DNA of 64,000 nucleotides. Source: Oerskovia enterophila. GTDB taxonomy: Bacteria > Actinomycetota > Actinomycetes > Actinomycetales > Cellulomonadaceae. This document shows positions 48,107-59,746 of this stretch, in pieces (position 1 is the stretch's first letter; the number at the start of each line of letters is the position of its first letter). The stretch is from the NCBI RefSeq assembly GCF_001692445.1, contig NZ_MAQA01000016.1, positions 21,234 to 85,233 of the forward strand, in the 5' to 3' direction. The position numbers and the translations under genes are program-made. The notes beneath the pieces were generated by a model that saw only the letters and a list, made by a program, of their open reading frames with translations, was not told the origin of the DNA and did not search any database.

Positions 48107-48892
48107 GTGCTCGATCCTGCACTGCCCGCACCCCCGGTTCTCGAGGTCGACCTCGGTCCGGGGGTGCGTGCTGCGTTCACGACCCGTGCCGGGGGGACCT
48201 CGCCCGCGCCGTGGGACGGCCTCAACCTCGGGCTGGGGGTCCAGGACGACGCCGAGCGGGTCCTGGTCCACCGCGAGGCGGTCGGCCGGTGGCTCGGGGC
48301 ACCGCTCGTCTTCGGGACCCAGGTGCACGGGACCGGGGTGCGCGTCCTCTCGGGCGAGGACCGGGCTGCGCGGAGCGAGCGGGGCGCGGGGGCCGAGACC
48401 TGCGGTGAGTACGACGCGCTCGTCACGGCCGCGCCCGGTCTGGGGCTCGGGGTGCTCGTGGCCGACTGCGTCCCGGTGCTCCTCGCGGACGCCGGTGCCG
48501 GAGTGGTCGGGGTCGCGCACGCGGGCCGTCAAGGGCTGGCCGGAGGGGTCGTCGGGACCGTGCTCGAGGCGCTCGTCGCCCAGGGCGCGCGGCCCGAGAC
48601 GCTGCGCGCCGTCGTCGGACCCTCCGCGTGCGGGCGCTGCTACGAGGTGCCCGCGGACCTGCGCGACGAGGTCGCGTCCCGACGTCCGGCCACCGCGTCC
48701 ACGACCAGATGGGGCACGCCCGCGCTCGACCTGCCTGCCGGGGTCGTCGCCGACCTGCGCGCGGCCGGGGTCACGGAGGTCTTCTCGACCGGGATCTGCA
48801 CGCTCGAGGACCACCGGTTCTACTCGCACCGACTCGCGACCCGTGACGGCGTCACGACGGGCCGGTTCGCCGGGGTCGTGGCCCTCGGATGA
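48107..48892 (+). CDS. pgeF: Peptidoglycan editing factor PgeF (YfiH, laccase-domain)
   Basis: 261 residues. Family members remove wrongly incorporated amino acids from muropeptide precursors and were earlier described as multicopper polyphenol oxidases. Metal-site residues: FGTQVHGTGV (His), VADCVPVLLAD (Cys) and GVAHAGRQGLAGG (His). FTTRAGGTSPAPWDGLNLG and the C-terminal GICTLEDHRFYSHR complete the signature. GTG start four bases after the ftsZ stop, with the binding site inside ftsZ. Confidence 0.92.
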   Translation: MLDPALPAPPVLEVDLGPGVRAAFTTRAGGTSPAPWDGLNLGLGVQDDAERVLVHREAVGRWLGAPLVFGTQVHGTGVRVLSGEDRAARSERGAGAETCGEYDALVTAAPGLGLGVLVADCVPVLLADAGAGVVGVAHAGRQGLAGGVVGTVLEALVAQGARPETLRAVVGPSACGRCYEVPADLRDEVASRRPATASTTRWGTPALDLPAGVVADLRAAGVTEVFSTGICTLEDHRFYSHRLATRDGVTTGRFAGVVALG

Positions 48893-49035
48893 CCCTGCGT
48901 GCGGTGCGGACGTGCGGTTTCTCACCCTCGAGCCTGTTGACCTTTCCCGGGCGTGTCGCATCCTGCCCGTCTCCGGGGCTGGGCTAGCGTGCAAAGCACG
49001 GAACCAGCAGTCGACATGAGGACGGAGAGAGGGCG

Positions 49036-49521
49036 ATGGCCGGAGCGCTTCGCAAGACCATGCTTTACCTGGGCCTCGCTGATGATCGAGGCGAGGACGA
49101 GCAGGAAGAGTTCATCGACGAGTACGACGACTTGGGGGCCGACGTGCCGCACGACTACCAGGCTCAGGTGACCCCACTGCACCGCACGGTCGCCCCACGA
49201 GAGGTACCCCAGACGAGCATGTCAGCCGCAGAGCTGCGCCGGATCACGACCGTGCACCCGCGCTCCTACAACGACGCCCGCGTCATCGGGGAAGCCTTCC
49301 GCGGTGGCACGCCGGTCATCATGAACCTCTCCGACATGGACGACGCCGACGCCAAGCGCCTGGTCGACTTCTCCGCCGGGCTCATCTTCGGTCTGCACGG
49401 TGCCATCGAGCGGGTGACCAACAAGGTCTTCCTGCTCTCGCCCGAGCACGTCGAGATCACCGGCGAGGAGCAGACCCCGGAGCCTCCCGTGACCCGGGCC
49501 GGCTTCTACAACCAGAGCTGA
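49036..49521 (+). CDS. sepF: Z-ring membrane anchor SepF
   Basis: 161 residues. The N-terminal [16 protein letters not shown] amphipathic helix binds the membrane, an acidic disordered linker follows, and the C-terminal SepF core ([53 protein letters not shown] and onward) binds the FtsZ tail and polymerises. The promoter may be TTGACC (48937) and CATCCT (48959), or TAGCGT at 48985. GGAGAGAGGG precedes the ATG. Confidence 0.95.
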   Translation: MAGALRKTMLYLGLADDRGEDEQEEFIDEYDDLGADVPHDYQAQVTPLHRTVAPREVPQTSMSAAELRRITTVHPRSYNDARVIGEAFRGGTPVIMNLSDMDDADAKRLVDFSAGLIFGLHGAIERVTNKVFLLSPEHVEITGEEQTPEPPVTRAGFYNQS

Positions 49522-49547
49522 CCGCAGGATCTGGCACAGTTGACCCC

Positions 49548-49838
49548 GTGACATTCGTCTTCGATCTGCTGGCATTCGTCCTCGGTCTCTATCTCATCGT
49601 GCTGATCGGCCGCGTGGTCTTCGACTGGGTGCAGGTCTTCGCCCGGGACTGGCGTCCACGCGGCGTCATGCTCGTCCTGGCCGAGGCCATCTACACGCTG
49701 ACGGACCCGCCGCTGCGTGCCCTGCGCAAGGTCATCCCGCCGCTGACCCTCGGGCAGGTGCGGTTGGACCTCGCATTCATCGTGCTGTTCCTCGCGGTGT
49801 CGTTCTTGGCACAGTTCTTGAGGTATCTCAGTTTCTGA
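49548..49838 (+). CDS. YggT-family membrane protein
   Basis: 96-residue hydrophobic protein with two membrane segments (VFDLLAFVLGLYLIVLIGRVVF and LAFIVLFLAVSFLAQFL) and the family motif TDPPLRALRKVIPP between them. YggT genes lie between sepF and divIVA in actinobacteria and other Gram-positives. Proposed roles are in osmotic or division-site membrane organisation; none is settled. GTG start 26 bases after sepF, without a clear binding site. Confidence 0.9.
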   Translation: MTFVFDLLAFVLGLYLIVLIGRVVFDWVQVFARDWRPRGVMLVLAEAIYTLTDPPLRALRKVIPPLTLGQVRLDLAFIVLFLAVSFLAQFLRYLSF

Positions 49839-50004
49839 GGGCTCCTCCAAACACGTAGAAAACTGACAACACGGCGATCTTGACGCCGGTACCCGTTGGA
49901 CGGGCACCGGGCGAGGCCGCCTCCTCTGACAATCTCCGCTACTTTGGACTGTGGCGATCTCGAGATCGCTCGGACTGACGGCGCAAACGCATTGAGGTGA
50001 GACG

Positions 50005-50661
50005 ATGGCACTGCTGACAGCAGAGGACATCCTGAACAAGAAGTTCTCCGCGACGAAGTTCCGCGAAGGATACGACGTCGAAGAGGTCGATGACTTCCTG
50101 GACGAGGTGGTGAGGACGCTCAACTCCGTGCAGGAGGAGAACGACGACCTCAAGACCAAGCTGGCTGCAGCAGAGCGACGCGTCGCAGAGCTCAGCCGCG
50201 CGGACGCCTCGGGTCCGGCCAAGCCGGTCGTGGTGGATGCCCCGGTGGCACCCGAGCCCGCTCCGGTCGCGCCGATCTCGGCCGCGGTCACCGGCAAGCT
50301 GAACGGCGAGCCCGAGTCCGCGACCGGCATGCTCCAGCTCGCTCAGAAGCTGCACGACGACTACGTGCGCTCGGGCCAGCAGGAGGGTGACCGCCTCATC
50401 GCGGAAGCCAAGGAAGAGGGCACCCGGATCGTGCAGGAGGCGGAGGAGACCTCGCACCGCACGCTCTCCCAGCTCGAGCAGGAGCGTTCGCTCCTCGAGC
50501 GCAAGATCGACGAGCTGCGGCTCTTCGAGCGCGACTACCGCACGCGTCTCAAGAGCTACCTCCAGAACCTCATGGGGGATCTCGACAACCGAGGCAGTGC
50601 TCTCCCGCCGCGCAGCGGCTCCGGCGCAGGTCGCTCGAGCGACCTGAGCGCGGGCATCTAG
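50005..50661 (+). CDS. divIVA: Polar growth and septum-site protein DivIVA (Wag31)
   Basis: 218 residues. The N-terminal lipid-binding domain is canonical (MALLTAEDILNKKFSATKFREGYDVEEVDDFLDEV in the usual phase), followed by a first coiled coil, a Pro/Ala/Val-rich linker (residues about 70-100) and a long second coiled coil (MLQLAQKLHDDYVRSGQQE to RLKSYLQNLMGDL). It senses curved membrane and recruits wall synthesis to poles and septa. GAGGTGAG precedes the ATG. The start is separated from yggT by 166 bp, which should hold its own promoter. Confidence 0.95.
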   Translation: MALLTAEDILNKKFSATKFREGYDVEEVDDFLDEVVRTLNSVQEENDDLKTKLAAAERRVAELSRADASGPAKPVVVDAPVAPEPAPVAPISAAVTGKLNGEPESATGMLQLAQKLHDDYVRSGQQEGDRLIAEAKEEGTRIVQEAEETSHRTLSQLEQERSLLERKIDELRLFERDYRTRLKSYLQNLMGDLDNRGSALPPRSGSGAGRSSDLSAGI

Positions 50662-50766
50662 TCCGCCTGCCACCTGGCAGACGATCACACCAGGCGTGCG
50701 GACCTCGAGGTCACGCCGCTGGTCGGTCCGTCACGACGCACCACCCGGGTCCTCCGGCGTGGTGCG

Positions 50767-50796
50767 TTGTGCGTACCGGCAGGCGGCGTCTACTCT
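50767..50796 (+). promoter_or_regulatory. Promoter of the DksA-like gene
   Basis: TTGTGC (50767-50772), 18-base spacer, TACTCT (50791-50796), 27 bases before the ATG with its GGAGGGG binding site. Confidence 0.55.
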
Positions 50797-50823
50797 CACC
50801 GCAACTCGAACCGGAGGGGCGAC

Positions 50824-51285
50824 ATGACCAAGCTCAGTACCGCGACGCGCGCGGCAGTACGTCAGCAGTTCCCGCACCTAGCTCGCGACGTCAAGTCCTT
50901 CCCCGTGCGTGACGGCGAGGAGCCGTGGACGCTCAAGGAGGCGGAGGAGCAGGCAGCGACCCTGCTCGAGGAGCGCGACCGTCTCGAGCGCGAGCTCGCC
51001 GAGGCGGACCAGGAGCTCTCGGAGCTCCTGCGGAACTCGGGGGACGGTGCCGGCGACGACCAGGCCGACTCCGGGTCCAGCGCGCTCGAGCGCGAGCAGG
51101 AGCTCACGCTCGTGAACAACACGCGCGACCTGCTCGAGCAGACCAAGCACGCTCTGGACCGGCTCGCAGCCGGTACCTACGCGACGTGCGAGGCGACCGG
51201 GCTCCCGATCGGCAAGGCGCGCCTGCAGGCCTACCCGCGGGCGAACCTCTCGGTCGAGGCCAAGCAGCGCGAGGAGCGCCGCTGA
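50824..51285 (+). CDS. TraR/DksA-like protein with degenerate zinc finger
   Basis: 153 residues. A central coiled coil (LLEERDRLERELAEADQELSELL) and the C-terminal DksA/TraR-type segment (AGTYATCEATGLPIGKARLQAYP) identify the family, which binds the RNA polymerase secondary channel. Of the usual four zinc cysteines only one remains (TCEATG); the CxxC partners are missing and the second pair is replaced by NLSVEAK. A similar loss occurs in some actinobacterial homologues, so this may be a zinc-independent form. ATG follows GGAGGGG. Ends at a strong terminator before lspA. Confidence 0.82.
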   Translation: MTKLSTATRAAVRQQFPHLARDVKSFPVRDGEEPWTLKEAEEQAATLLEERDRLERELAEADQELSELLRNSGDGAGDDQADSGSSALEREQELTLVNNTRDLLEQTKHALDRLAAGTYATCEATGLPIGKARLQAYPRANLSVEAKQREERR

Positions 51286-51303
51286 CGGTCCCACCTGCAG
51301 CAC

Positions 51304-51340
51304 ACGACGGCCGCCGTCCCGAGGGGACGGCGGCCGTCGT
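51304..51340 (+). terminator. Hairpin terminator after the DksA-like gene
   Basis: Perfect 17-bp stem (ACGACGGCCGCCGTCCC and complement) with a GAG loop, 18 bases after the stop and about 50 before lspA. No U-tract. Confidence 0.8.
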
Positions 51341-51388
51341 CGTCACCGGATCGTGGGGAGCCGGCCGGACATGGCAGACTTGCCGCCG

Positions 51389-52090
51389 ATGCCATCGACT
51401 CCCTCTCCCCAGCAGCCCGTGCCCGCCGACCCGTCCGAGGGCGGCGCCGACGGCACGTCAGCAGCCCCCTCCACAGCCGTCCCGGAACGCGCGACCGTCT
51501 CCTCGAAGCGCCTCGTCGTGTGGGTCGCGGTGCTCGCGGTCCTCGTGATCCTGGTCGACCAGGCCACCAAGATCTGGGCCGTCGCGAAGCTCGAGGGTGA
51601 GCCGACCATCGAGCTCCTCGGGAGGTGGCTCCACCTCACGTTCATCCGCAACGAAGGGGCGGCGCTCGGGATCGGCTCGGGGTACACCTGGATCCTGACG
51701 ATCGTCGTCACGGTCGTGGTCGTGTTCATCCTGCGGAGCATGCGCAAGATCGGCTCGCGGGGCTGGGCGGTCGCGCTCGGGCTGCTGCTGGGTGGCGCGC
51801 TGGGCAACCTCATCGACCGGATCTTCCGTGCGCCCGGCGTCGCGCAGGGGCACGTGGTCGACTTCATCGGGTACGGCGACCTGTTCATCGGGAACGTCGC
51901 CGACATCGCGGTCGTGGGGGCCGCGGTGATGATCGCGATCCTCTCGATCCAGGGCATCGGCATCGACGGGCAGCGCCACTCGGGCGAGGGCGAGGCGGCG
52001 CCCGCTGCGGCGGACCAGACCGAGGCCGCGCCCGAGAAGAGCGACGCGGCCGACGGCCCGGACGCTCCCAGCACGAGGACGGTGTCCTGA
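51389..52090 (+). CDS. lspA: Lipoprotein signal peptidase II LspA
   Basis: 233 residues with four membrane segments. Cleaves prolipoprotein signal peptides. Conserved [39 protein letters not shown] (first catalytic Asp) and [14 protein letters not shown] (second catalytic Asp) are present. Proline-rich N-terminal and Asp/Ala-rich C-terminal tails flank the core. ATG 51389 is used, ten codons before the conserved part of the tail; ATG 51371 is also in frame. CAGACT nine bases upstream resembles the local -10 type. Confidence 0.93.
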   Translation: MPSTPSPQQPVPADPSEGGADGTSAAPSTAVPERATVSSKRLVVWVAVLAVLVILVDQATKIWAVAKLEGEPTIELLGRWLHLTFIRNEGAALGIGSGYTWILTIVVTVVVVFILRSMRKIGSRGWAVALGLLLGGALGNLIDRIFRAPGVAQGHVVDFIGYGDLFIGNVADIAVVGAAVMIAILSIQGIGIDGQRHSGEGEAAPAAADQTEAAPEKSDAADGPDAPSTRTVS

Positions 52091-53028
52091 TGGCGCAGGT
52101 CCGTGCCCTCCCGGTGCCCGACGGGCTGGCGGGCGAGCGCGTCGACGCTGCCCTGGCTCGCCTGCTGGGCCTCTCGCGCACGCGCGCGGCCGAGATCGCG
52201 GCCGACGGCGGCGTCCGTGTCGACGGACGGGAGGTCGGCAAGTCCGACCGCCTGGTCGCCGGGGCCTGGCTCGAGGTCGAGATCCCCGACGAGCCCGACA
52301 CGTCGGCCGTGCAGATCGTCGCCGAGCCCGTCCCGGGCATGAAGATCGTGTACGACGACGACGACGTCGTGGTCATCGACAAGCCCGTGGGCGTCGCGGC
52401 CCACCCGTCGCCGGGCTGGACGGGACCGACGGTCGTCGGCGCCCTGATCGCCGCGGGCTACCGGATCTCCACGTCGGGGGCGGCCGAGCGGCAAGGGATC
52501 GTGCACCGGCTCGACGTCGGCACCTCGGGGCTCATGGTCGTCGCCAAGAGCGAGCTCGCGTACTCGGTCCTCAAGCGTGCCTTCAAGGAGCGCACGGTCG
52601 AGAAGGTCTACCACGCGCTGGTCCAGGGACACCCCGAGCCCACCACGGGCACCATCGACGCGCCCATCGGGCGCCACCCCTCTGCCGACTACAAGTTCGC
52701 GGTCGTGGCCGAGGGCAAGCCCTCGGTGACCCACTACGAGGTCCTCGAGATGCTCCCGGCGGCCTCGCTCGTCGAGGTGCACCTCGAGACCGGCCGGACC
52801 CACCAGATCCGCGTGCACTTCTCGGCGCTGCGCCACCCCTGCGTGGGTGACGTGACGTACGGGGCGGACCCGGTGCTGGCCAAGAAGGTCGGGCTCTCGC
52901 GGCAGTGGCTGCACGCGGTCCAGCTCGGGTTCGAGCACCCGTCGACGGGGCAGTGGACGCAGGTCACGAGCGAGTACCCGCAGGACCTGGCGCACGCGCT
53001 CGAGGTCGTCCGCGGGGCGTACTCCTGA
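52090..53028 (+). CDS. 23S rRNA pseudouridine synthase (RluD family)
   Basis: 312 residues. N-terminal S4 RNA-binding domain ([31 protein letters not shown]) and the RluA/RluD catalytic domain with the active-site aspartate in [17 protein letters not shown], plus [12 protein letters not shown] and [13 protein letters not shown]. The exact uridines (1911/1915/1917 in E. coli) are inferred from the family. Start TGATG shares one base with the lspA stop, the usual lspA-rluD pair. Confidence 0.92.
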   Translation: MAQVRALPVPDGLAGERVDAALARLLGLSRTRAAEIAADGGVRVDGREVGKSDRLVAGAWLEVEIPDEPDTSAVQIVAEPVPGMKIVYDDDDVVVIDKPVGVAAHPSPGWTGPTVVGALIAAGYRISTSGAAERQGIVHRLDVGTSGLMVVAKSELAYSVLKRAFKERTVEKVYHALVQGHPEPTTGTIDAPIGRHPSADYKFAVVAEGKPSVTHYEVLEMLPAASLVEVHLETGRTHQIRVHFSALRHPCVGDVTYGADPVLAKKVGLSRQWLHAVQLGFEHPSTGQWTQVTSEYPQDLAHALEVVRGAYS

Positions 53029-53083
53029 TCACCGCGACGGCCCGGTCCGCCCGGGGCCACCAGGACATCGAGGGGAGCACGCC

Positions 53084-53563
53084 GTGCTGACGACCGAGCG
53101 GGTCACGACGCCCGCGCAGCTCGAGGAGGCGCACGCGCTGCGCCTCGAGGTCTTCGTGGGCGAGCAGGAGGTACCGCTCGCCGAGGAGATCGACGACGCC
53201 GACTTCGCCCCCACGACCACGCACGTCCTCGTCCGCGCGGGCCGGGCCCCCGGGGAGGGGGCCGTCGTCGGGACGGGACGCCTGCTCACGGACCCCGCGC
53301 ACCCCGGCGAGGTGCACATCGGGCGCGTGGCCGTCGCGCGCCGCGCCCGGGGGACCGGCGCGGGAGCCGCCGTGATGCGTGCGCTCGAGGAAGTCGCGCT
53401 CGCCGAGCACGCCTCGGACGGGGCCGTGCGGATCGAGCTCAGTGCCCAGACGCAGGCCACGGGGTTCTACGAGCGCCTCGGCTACGAGGTGTACGGGCCC
53501 GTGTACCTCGACGCGGGGATCGACCACCGGGACGCCGCGAAGACGCTCCGCTCGCACGGCTGA
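53084..53563 (+). CDS. GNAT-family N-acetyltransferase
   Basis: 159 residues. The acetyl-CoA binding motif A is seen as IGRVAVARRARGTGAGAAVMRALEEVAL, and the C-terminal QATGFYERLGYEVYGPVYLDAGIDHRDA is typical of the ElaA/YjcF-like small-molecule acetyltransferases. Substrate unknown. GTG start after GAGGGGAG. Lies between rluD and dnaE without overlap. Confidence 0.85.
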   Translation: MLTTERVTTPAQLEEAHALRLEVFVGEQEVPLAEEIDDADFAPTTTHVLVRAGRAPGEGAVVGTGRLLTDPAHPGEVHIGRVAVARRARGTGAGAAVMRALEEVALAEHASDGAVRIELSAQTQATGFYERLGYEVYGPVYLDAGIDHRDAAKTLRSHG

Positions 53564-53738
53564 GGCAGGCGCCGGGCCAGGACCGGGCGCCAGCCACTCG
53601 ACGTGCCCGCCCCTCGCCGGCCGGTCCGCGCCCTGGAGCGCCGACCGCGCGAGGCCCGTGGCGCCGTCGGGCCGTCCTGAGAGAAGGCACACGCGGTCAC
53701 CGGCACGCGACACGCCGAGAGGCGTGGGTGGCTCGATC

Positions 53739-53744
53739 TAGACT
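53739..53744 (+). promoter_or_regulatory. -10 element of leaderless dnaE promoter
   Basis: TAGACT, six bases (CGTCGC), then the dnaE ATG. Confidence 0.5.
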
Positions 53745-53750
53745 CGTCGC

Positions 53751-57308
<3,558 letters not shown>

Positions 57309-57322
57309 CCGGCGGCTGACAG

Positions 57323-57354
57323 GGGACGGCCTGGCCCGCGGGCTGGGCCGTCCC
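57323..57354 (+). terminator. Hairpin terminator after dnaE
   Basis: GGGACGGCC and GGCCGTCCC pair over nine bases, extended inward through two wobble pairs and GCCC/GGGC, 15 bases after the dnaE stop. Confidence 0.7.
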
Positions 57355-57452
57355 GCGTGCCGTCCGGCCGGGCGTCCGACCGCGGGCCACGTCGCGCGCC
57401 CGGTGTGTCCGAGGAGTCGTCCCGGCAGGCGGGCCCCTCCGCCGAGCCGACG

Positions 57453-57458
57453 TAGACT
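57453..57458 (+). promoter_or_regulatory. -10 element of leaderless PPOX-gene promoter
   Basis: TAGACT, seven bases, then GTG 57466. Confidence 0.45.
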
Positions 57459-57465
57459 CGCCGTC

Positions 57466-57873
57466 GTGATCCACCTGACCCCTGAGCAGCGCGTGTTCGT
57501 GACCGAGCGCCACCTGGCGACCCTGACCACCCTCCGCGAGGACGGCAGCCCGCACGTCGTCCCCGTGGGCTTCACGTGGGACCCCGAGGCAGGGGTCGTG
57601 CGCATCACCACGAACGACACGTCGGTCAAGGCGCTCAACGCCGAGCGGCTCACGCCCGACGGCGCGCACCCGCGCGCAGCGGTCTGCCAGGTCGAGGGTG
57701 GTCGGTGGATCACGCTCGAGGGCACCGTCTCGGTCTCGCGCGACCCGGACGAGGTCGCCGAGGCCGTGCGCCGGTACACCAAGCGCTACAAGGAGCCGCG
57801 GGTCAACCCTCGTCGTGTGGTCCTGCGGATCGTCGCCGACAAGGTCATGAGCTCGAGCTACATGGCGTTCTGA
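57466..57873 (+). CDS. PPOX-class (pyridoxamine-oxidase-fold) F420/flavin-dependent oxidoreductase
   Basis: 135 residues with the split-barrel fold signature: ATLTTLREDGSPHVVPVGFTWD, TNDTSVKALNAERL, AAVCQVEGGRWITLEGTVSV and the C-terminal RRVVLRIVADKVMSSSYMAF. The pattern is that of small F420-dependent PPOX proteins (TIGR03618-like) of actinobacteria; FMN or heme binding cannot be excluded. Substrate unknown. GTG start set by the -10 spacing. Confidence 0.82.
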   Translation: MIHLTPEQRVFVTERHLATLTTLREDGSPHVVPVGFTWDPEAGVVRITTNDTSVKALNAERLTPDGAHPRAAVCQVEGGRWITLEGTVSVSRDPDEVAEAVRRYTKRYKEPRVNPRRVVLRIVADKVMSSSYMAF

Positions 57874-58015
57874 GACGCCTGAGGTGCGGGGCACGTCCTG
57901 AGCGGGTGCCCGGCGAGGGGCCGGGTCGTGCGCCGACCGAGATCACCCCGGCCAGGGAGCGGCCGGGGCCCCACGCGCGCCCGGTCCGGTCCGCCGGACG
58001 GGACGCGCGGGTCCG

Positions 58016-58243
58016 TCAGCCGACGATCGCGCCGATCTCGCCGGTCGGGACGTCGACCGTCACGACGTCTCCCTTGCGGAGCTGGCGGCCACGGCGGGTG
58101 TCGACCTCTCCGTTGACCTTGACCTCTCCCTCGGAGATGAGGTCGCGGGCGTGGGCGCCGGACTCGACGAGGCTCGCGAGCTTGAGGAACTGGCCGAGTC
58201 GGATGACGTCGTCGGTGATCTCCACCGTGGGTGTCGTGGTCAT
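58016..58243 (-). CDS. S4-domain RNA-binding protein (YbcJ/Hsp15-like)
   Basis: 75 residues, almost entirely one S4 domain: IRLGQFLKLASLVESGAHARDLISEGEVKVNGEVDTRRGRQLRKGD. Small S4 proteins of this kind (YbcJ, RlbA-type) bind structured RNA or ribosomal subunits; the target here is unknown. ATG 58243 has GAGAAT six bases upstream, one base away from the local -10 type. Divergent from hisD across about 90 bp. Confidence 0.85.
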   Translation of the reverse strand: MTTTPTVEITDDVIRLGQFLKLASLVESGAHARDLISEGEVKVNGEVDTRRGRQLRKGDVVTVDVPTGEIGAIVG

Positions 58244-58324
58244 GCACCCATTCTCTCGCGTCCGGGACCCGTCGGAGAACTGACCACCTGCTGAATGGCC
58301 TGGAGGTGGGCTCGCGGCCCGGCC

Positions 58325-58330
58325 TACGAT
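58325..58330 (+). promoter_or_regulatory. -10 element of leaderless hisD promoter
   Basis: TACGAT, six bases (GGGTCG), then GTG 58337. Confidence 0.5.
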
Positions 58331-58336
58331 GGGTCG

Positions 58337-59662
58337 GTGATCAATCGCATCGACCTGCGTGGTCGTTCCCTGTCTCCCCGTGAGCTCACGGAGATCCTGC
58401 CTCGTCCGGAGATCGGCGTCGAGGACGCCGCGGAGAAGGTCGCCCCGATCCTGCACGAGGTCCGCCTGCACGGCGCCTCGGCGCTGCGTGACCTCTCCGA
58501 GCGGTTCGACGGCGTGCGTCCGGTCCACCTGCGGGTCCCGGCAGAGCGCATGGCCCAGGCGCTCGAGACGCTCGACCCGCTCGTGCGCGACGGCCTCGAG
58601 GAGGCGATCCGCCGAGTCCGCACGGTGCACGCCGCCCAGCGCCCTCAGCCGTTCGCGGTCGACCTGGCCCCGGGGGCGCAGGTCCGTCAGCGCTGGATCC
58701 CGGTGCGTCGCGTGGGCCTCTACGTGCCCGGCGGGATCGCGGTCTACCCGTCGTCGGTCATCATGAGCGTCGTCGCGGCGCAGGAGGCCGGCGTGCGCGA
58801 GCTCGCGGTCGCCTCCCCGCCGCAGCGCGACAACGACGGCCTGCCGCACCCCACGATCCTCGCGGCGTGCGCGCTGCTGGGGGTCCAGGAGGTCTACGCA
58901 GTCGGCGGGGCGCAGGCGATCGGCATGTTCGCCTACGGTGCCGCGGGCAGCGAGCCGCAGGACGGCGACTACCTGTGCGAGCCGGTCGACGTCATCACGG
59001 GCCCGGGGAACATCTACGTCGCGGCCGCCAAGCGGCTCGTGCGCGGTGTCGTCGGGATCGACTCCGAGGCCGGCCCCACCGAGATCGCGGTCCTCGCGGA
59101 CGGCGGCGCGGACCCGACGCACGTCGCGCTCGACCTCATCAGCCAGGGCGAGCACACCCCCGACGCCGCGGCGGTCCTCGTGACGCCCTCGGTCGAGCTC
59201 GCGGCCGCCGTGGACGCCCGGCTCGTGGACCTCGTCCCCGAGACCAAGCACGCGGCGCGCGTGGCCCAGGCGCTGTCCGGGCCGCAGTCGGCGATCATCG
59301 TGGTCGACGACCTGGAGCAGGGTCTCGACGTCGTGGACTCGTACGGTGCCGAGCACCTCGAGATCCAGACGGCCGACGCCGCGGCCGTGGCCGAGCGCGT
59401 GCAGAGCGCTGGCGCGATCTTCGTCGGTCCCTACTCGCCGGTGCCTCTGGGCGACTACATGGCGGGCTCGAACCACGTCCTGCCGACCGGCGGGTGCGCG
59501 CACTACTCGAGCGGCCTCGGGGTGCACAGCTTCCTGCGCGCGGTCCAGGTCGTGGAGTACTCGGCCGACGCGCTCCAGGAGCTGGCCGACCGCATCGTGG
59601 CCGTGGCCAACGACGAGGACCTGCCCGCGCACGGTGAGGCCATCAAGGCACGCTTCCAGTAG
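58337..59662 (+). CDS. hisD: Histidinol dehydrogenase HisD
   Basis: 441 residues. Oxidises L-histidinol to L-histidine in two NAD-dependent steps; zinc enzyme. Family signature [46 protein letters not shown], the catalytic His in [14 protein letters not shown] and [20 protein letters not shown]. The other his genes do not follow; hisD ends at a strong hairpin, so here it is a single transcription unit. GTG start chosen from the -10 spacing rather than the upstream ATG at 58295. Confidence 0.96.
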   Translation: MINRIDLRGRSLSPRELTEILPRPEIGVEDAAEKVAPILHEVRLHGASALRDLSERFDGVRPVHLRVPAERMAQALETLDPLVRDGLEEAIRRVRTVHAAQRPQPFAVDLAPGAQVRQRWIPVRRVGLYVPGGIAVYPSSVIMSVVAAQEAGVRELAVASPPQRDNDGLPHPTILAACALLGVQEVYAVGGAQAIGMFAYGAAGSEPQDGDYLCEPVDVITGPGNIYVAAAKRLVRGVVGIDSEAGPTEIAVLADGGADPTHVALDLISQGEHTPDAAAVLVTPSVELAAAVDARLVDLVPETKHAARVAQALSGPQSAIIVVDDLEQGLDVVDSYGAEHLEIQTADAAAVAERVQSAGAIFVGPYSPVPLGDYMAGSNHVLPTGGCAHYSSGLGVHSFLRAVQVVEYSADALQELADRIVAVANDEDLPAHGEAIKARFQ

Positions 59663-59676
59663 ACGCAGCACCTCGA

Positions 59677-59735
59677 CGACGAGAGCGGGGCGCGGACCGG
59701 GGAACATGTCTCCGGACCGCGCCCCGCTCTCGTCG
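59677..59735. terminator. Bidirectional hairpin terminator (hisD / recQ)
   Basis: 19 perfect base pairs, one mismatch and four more pairs (CCGG), between the convergent ends of hisD and the RecQ gene. Confidence 0.8.
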
Positions 59736-59746
59736 CGCGCAGGGCG

